Shown here piece by piece: positions 61,385 to 64,000 of a DNA stretch of 64,000 nucleotides. Location: contig JACKDL010000004.1 of assembly GCA_020633555.1 (NCBI GenBank), positions 214,638 to 278,637 on the forward strand, read 5' to 3'. The position numbers and the translations under genes were made by a program. Under the pieces are notes generated by a model that worked only from the letters and a program-made list of their open reading frames with translations, was not told where the DNA came from and did no database searches. How positions within the stretch are numbered: position 1 is the first letter of the stretch; every line of letters starts with the position of its first letter. Origin of the DNA: Myxococcales bacterium (GTDB taxonomy: Bacteria > Myxococcota_A > Bradymonadia > UBA7976 > UBA1532).

Positions 61385-61995
61385 GTGAAGGGCTCCAGGG
61401 CCACCGCCCGCAGGTTCTCCCAGTGGGCCGCCAGCCGGGCCTGGGCCTCGGCGTCGTCGGCCTCGGGGCCATCGCCCGTGACCAGATCCCACAGCTCCGC
61501 GAGCCCGCTGCGCAGCTCGGGATCCCCCAGCAGCCGGTTCACCTCATCCCGGGCCGTCGGGTAGCCCTGCACCACCGCCCGCCAGTCGCGGCGCTCGATC
61601 TCTGCGGCGAACAGGCGGCGGAGCACGGGGCGATCCAGGTCCAGCACCTCGTGCAGGATCCGATGGGCGGCCTGCAGCGCCTCCCAGTCGCGGGCCTGCA
61701 CCTCGTCGGCGAAGGCCACCTCCACCCCGGGCCAGTCGGGCGCGGTGGAGAACCGCCGCAGCACGGCGCGCGGCCCGGGCACGTCGTACCCCTCGCCCAG
61801 CACCCCGATGGGCTGATCCAGCACAGCCTGCCAGCGCGCGTCGGCCTGGGCGATGACGAGCTGGGTCAGCGCCGCGGCGCCCCGCACGGCGAAGACCGCC
61901 AGCGGGCCCCCGGCGGCGGCCAGCCAGGTGCCGCCCTCGAAGAGCGCCTCGGCGCCCCGCTGGAACCACTTCAGGCGCTGGGTGCGGTCAGCCAT
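61381..61995 (-). CDS. Protein of unknown function, upstream of the sensor kinase
   Basis: 204 residues, no signal peptide in the classic sense but a hydrophobic stretch near residues 20-45 (GGTWLAAAGGPLAVFAVRGAAALTQLV). The remainder is acidic and helical with repeated WEAL/HRILHE phrases. No domain recognised. It lies 9 bases after the HAD-protein stop and overlaps the next gene (TTGA), so it belongs to a coupled operon. Shine-Dalgarno GAGGGG ahead of ATG 61995. Confidence 0.65.
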   Translation of the reverse strand: MADRTQRLKWFQRGAEALFEGGTWLAAAGGPLAVFAVRGAAALTQLVIAQADARWQAVLDQPIGVLGEGYDVPGPRAVLRRFSTAPDWPGVEVAFADEVQARDWEALQAAHRILHEVLDLDRPVLRRLFAAEIERRDWRAVVQGYPTARDEVNRLLGDPELRSGLAELWDLVTGDGPEADDAEAQARLAAHWENLRAVALEPFT

Positions 61996-62004
61996 GGGTG
62001 CCCC

Positions 62005-63126
62005 TCAGAACTTCCGCTCGACCACGTCGGGGTGCTCGCGCAGGTAGGTCGCGGCCTGCTCGAAGGACCACCCGTTGGCGTCCATCAGGGCCTGCGCCGC
62101 CGAGCGCCCCAGCATGGAGTAGGGCAGGTAGCCCACGGCGAAGCCCGCCTTCGGGTGCGCCTCGGCGTAGGCCACCGCGTCGGTGATCTCGGCCATCACG
62201 CGGCTCATCTGCTTCTCGGCCAGCAGGGCGTTGGCCCGGCCGTTGGCGTCGTCCCCGCACAGATCCGCGGCGTGGAACTTCTTGAACCAGCGCAGGTTTC
62301 GGTACTGGAAGACCCGCGACGGGTTGTCGTCCACCAGGATCACGCGCTGCAGGGTCTCGTCGAAGATCCGCAGGTCCTTCGAGGGCTCCACCACCGGCGT
62401 CTGAGGGCGGTCCTCGCTGCCGGGCGGCTCGGTCTTCTCCTGGCGGATCAGGTAGCTGTTCGTGAGCACCCCGGCGACGTCCGGGTGGCGGGCGATGGGC
62501 GTATTCTCCCACTGCCAGGCCATGAGGTTGCGCCAGGTGGGCTCGTCCTGGTTCGCCGAGAACAACACGATCTTCCCGCCCAGGCTGCGCACCCGCTCGA
62601 ACACCGCCTGCCAGCCCGGGTTGAGCTTCACGTGGCGGGTCTGGCCCCGCTCATCCTTCACGGCGAAGTCCGAGCAGTCGGGACCCACCGCCTTGCCGTA
62701 CTGGTCGTACAGCGTGTCATCCAGGTCGAAGACGACGATGAACTTCGCCTGCGCCAGGGTGTTGGGATCCATCCGGCTCTCGAGCTCGCCGCGCTGCACC
62801 TTGCCCAGGGCCTCCTGGAAGTGGCGCTTGGGCTCGGCCTGGCCGGCCTGCCGGGTGAGATCGCGGTAGTGGTTCTGCAGCTCAACCGCCTGCAGGCGGG
62901 TGAGCCCGTTGCGCTGCATCACCGCCGACATGCGGAAGAAGCGCACGTCGCCCTTGTTCTGGTTGGCGTACTTGTCGGTCCAGGCGGGCACGGGCGGGAT
63001 GGTCACCTCCGCCAGTGGATCGTCGGGGCTGCCGGCGAGGGTCGCGGGCCCCCGGGGCCCGCAGGCGGTGGTGCCGGCGGCCAGAGCGGCGAAGGTGAGG
63101 GTGGTCATCACAGCGCGACGCAGCAT
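62005..63126 (-). CDS. HAD-superfamily phosphatase-like exported protein
   Basis: 373 residues. Signal peptide with a possible lipobox (LAAGTTAC, weak at -3). The HAD motifs are clear: motif I VVFDLDDTLYD (near 133), motif II LFSANQD, and motif IV VDDNPSRVFQY (near 265). This layout (DxDDT...S...DDN) recalls FCP/SCP (NIF)-type phosphatases, here probably outside the cytoplasm or on a membrane. It is the first gene of the operon that ends in the large pseudokinase/histidine kinase. Substrate unknown. ATG 63126 has only a weak Shine-Dalgarno. Confidence 0.82.
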   Translation of the reverse strand: MLRRAVMTTLTFAALAAGTTACGPRGPATLAGSPDDPLAEVTIPPVPAWTDKYANQNKGDVRFFRMSAVMQRNGLTRLQAVELQNHYRDLTRQAGQAEPKRHFQEALGKVQRGELESRMDPNTLAQAKFIVVFDLDDTLYDQYGKAVGPDCSDFAVKDERGQTRHVKLNPGWQAVFERVRSLGGKIVLFSANQDEPTWRNLMAWQWENTPIARHPDVAGVLTNSYLIRQEKTEPPGSEDRPQTPVVEPSKDLRIFDETLQRVILVDDNPSRVFQYRNLRWFKKFHAADLCGDDANGRANALLAEKQMSRVMAEITDAVAYAEAHPKAGFAVGYLPYSMLGRSAAQALMDANGWSFEQAATYLREHPDVVERKF

Positions 63127-63205
63127 GGTGTTCGTCCGGTGGGATCGTCGCCCCGGACCATACCGCGTCGCGCGCGCGGGGCAAACGTCCCCGCCCCGGG
63201 CGAGC

Positions 63206-64000
63206 TCAGTCCTCGAGCGGGATGTTGCGCCCGTTGCTGATGCGCTCCAGCGTCACCATCACCGTGCCCGCCGGGTTGTCGGTCATCACCTCGGTCGAGA
63301 TGATCCGGCGCAGGTCCAGGGTGACGCTGTTCACGTCGCCGGGCAGCCAGCCGAGGGCCGCCGCGGGCACGTCCACCGAGCCGTCATCGTCCGACATGCA
63401 GCGCACCACCGTGGCCACGCCCGCGCGGCGCAGCTCGGCCACCACCATGTCACCGTTGCCCGGGGTCCAGCGGATGGTGCTGCCGCCCCGGCTCAAGGGG
63501 GCGTCGGGGGTGGGCGCCTGCACGCTCAGATCCTCGGGCCCGCTGAGCATGGCGCGGAAGGCCGCGAAGTCGGCGCTGCCGCTGCCGCTGACGGCGATGG
63601 CCTCGCCGCTGCCCCAGACATCGAACACGTTGTCCAGGTCGAGGCTGTAGGCCATGGCCTGCATGTCGTAGACGAGGTCGAACATCTCGGCGCCAGCCAC
63701 GCTGATGGTGCCCGCGTTCAGGTTGCGGCCCAGGCCGGCGTCGCCCGCGGCGTTCAGATCGATGCGCTCGCAATCGCCCGCCACGTCCACCGCGTCGGCG
63801 GCCATCGGCAGCCGGTCATAGTCCACGAAGCGCGCCGAGCTGTTCGAGAAGTCCTCCAGATCGAAGGCGGGGTTGCCGCCCTGGGGGAACTTCTCGCTCA
63901 GCAGGACCTCGCCCAGCAGGGCGCCCATGGGCTCGCCGCCGCCGGCGCCGCCCATGCCGCCGGCGCCGCCCGCCGCGCCCATGCCGCCTGCGCCGCCGTC
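63206..64000 (-). CDS. Exported protein with Gly-rich linker, 5' end cut by window end
   Basis: The minus-strand frame is open to the last base of the window. The visible part begins with a Gly/Met/Ala linker (GGAGGMGAAGGAGGMGG), common directly behind the lipobox of myxobacterial lipoproteins, followed by ~240 residues that look like a single beta-rich domain (LLSEKFPQGGNPAFDLEDF, ISVAGAEMFDLVYDMQAM, MVVAELRRAGVATVVRCMSDDDG). No known family. The real start, and probably a signal peptide, lie beyond the window. Confidence 0.7.
   Translation of the reverse strand, partial: DGGAGGMGAAGGAGGMGGAGGGEPMGALLGEVLLSEKFPQGGNPAFDLEDFSNSSARFVDYDRLPMAADAVDVAGDCERIDLNAAGDAGLGRNLNAGTISVAGAEMFDLVYDMQAMAYSLDLDNVFDVWGSGEAIAVSGSGSADFAAFRAMLSGPEDLSVQAPTPDAPLSRGGSTIRWTPGNGDMVVAELRRAGVATVVRCMSDDDGSVDVPAAALGWLPGDVNSVTLDLRRIISTEVMTDNPAGTVMVTLERISNGRNIPLED

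Overview
The window is about 72% G+C and densely packed with genes on both strands. It looks like a chromosomal segment of a Myxococcota-type (deltaproteobacterial) organism. The signs are a CdnL/CarD-type regulator, a DUF2330 protein, proteins ending in Cys-Gly linker / hydrophobic helix / Arg-cluster tails (MYXO-CTERM-like), many lipoproteins with Asp/Pro/Ala-rich linkers behind the lipobox, large Ser/Thr-kinase sensor proteins, and a class III (PhaC-PhaE type) polyhydroxyalkanoate synthase. The exact genus cannot be read from the sequence. I see no rRNA, tRNA, CRISPR array, phage genes or transposase.

Layout. 1-6973: a metallo-beta-lactamase-fold hydrolase (cut by the window start), two translationally coupled exported proteins, a sterol-desaturase-family enzyme, a BrkB/YihY membrane protein, a lipoprotein and a DUF2330 protein. 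7007-16199 (minus strand): a CHAT-protease/TPR lipoprotein, a single-pass membrane protein, a sigma factor, a TPR-dynamin-like GTPase and a DinG/XPD-type helicase. 16318-19598: cdnL, a membrane protein and a large lipoprotein. 19596-19977: a repeat-like element with long inverted ends between two convergent genes. 19975-36249: mostly exported proteins: a CAP-domain protein, an LVIVD-repeat lipoprotein coupled to a PKD/di-haem cytochrome lipoprotein, a nine-repeat metal-binding-motif protein coupled to an OmpA porin with nine thrombospondin-3 repeats, a metzincin-like lipoprotein, and a carboxypeptidase-regulatory-like/PDZ protein. 36272-44158: a Ser/Thr kinase-ATPase-TPR protein, small exported proteins, gloB and an IgGFc-binding-like lipoprotein. 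44186-45508: a small, relatively AT-richer toxin-antitoxin plus Uma2-nuclease patch.

45530-54971 (all minus strand) is the most coherent functional unit. It holds a phasin, a PhaE-like synthase subunit with a histone-like Ala/Lys/Pro tail, class III PhaC, an acyl-CoA ligase, a lipoprotein, an outer-membrane beta-barrel protein, an alpha/beta-hydrolase lipoprotein, the regulator PhaR and an exported lipase-like enzyme with a MYXO-CTERM-like tail. A sigma-70-like promoter with an adjoining PhaR-type TGC-rich site precedes the phasin, and an intrinsic terminator separates phasin from phaE. I infer a 'scavenge and store' locus: surface hydrolysis, outer-membrane uptake, CoA activation and polyester storage. 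55088-64000: a carboxylesterase, then a coupled minus-strand operon (HAD-type exported protein, two unknown proteins, and a 1616-residue pseudokinase-ATPase-GAF-histidine kinase), and a partial Gly-rich-linker protein at the window end.

Translational coupling is frequent. Stop/start overlaps of the ATGA, GTGA, TGATG and, unusually often, TTGA type decide several of the starts given here.
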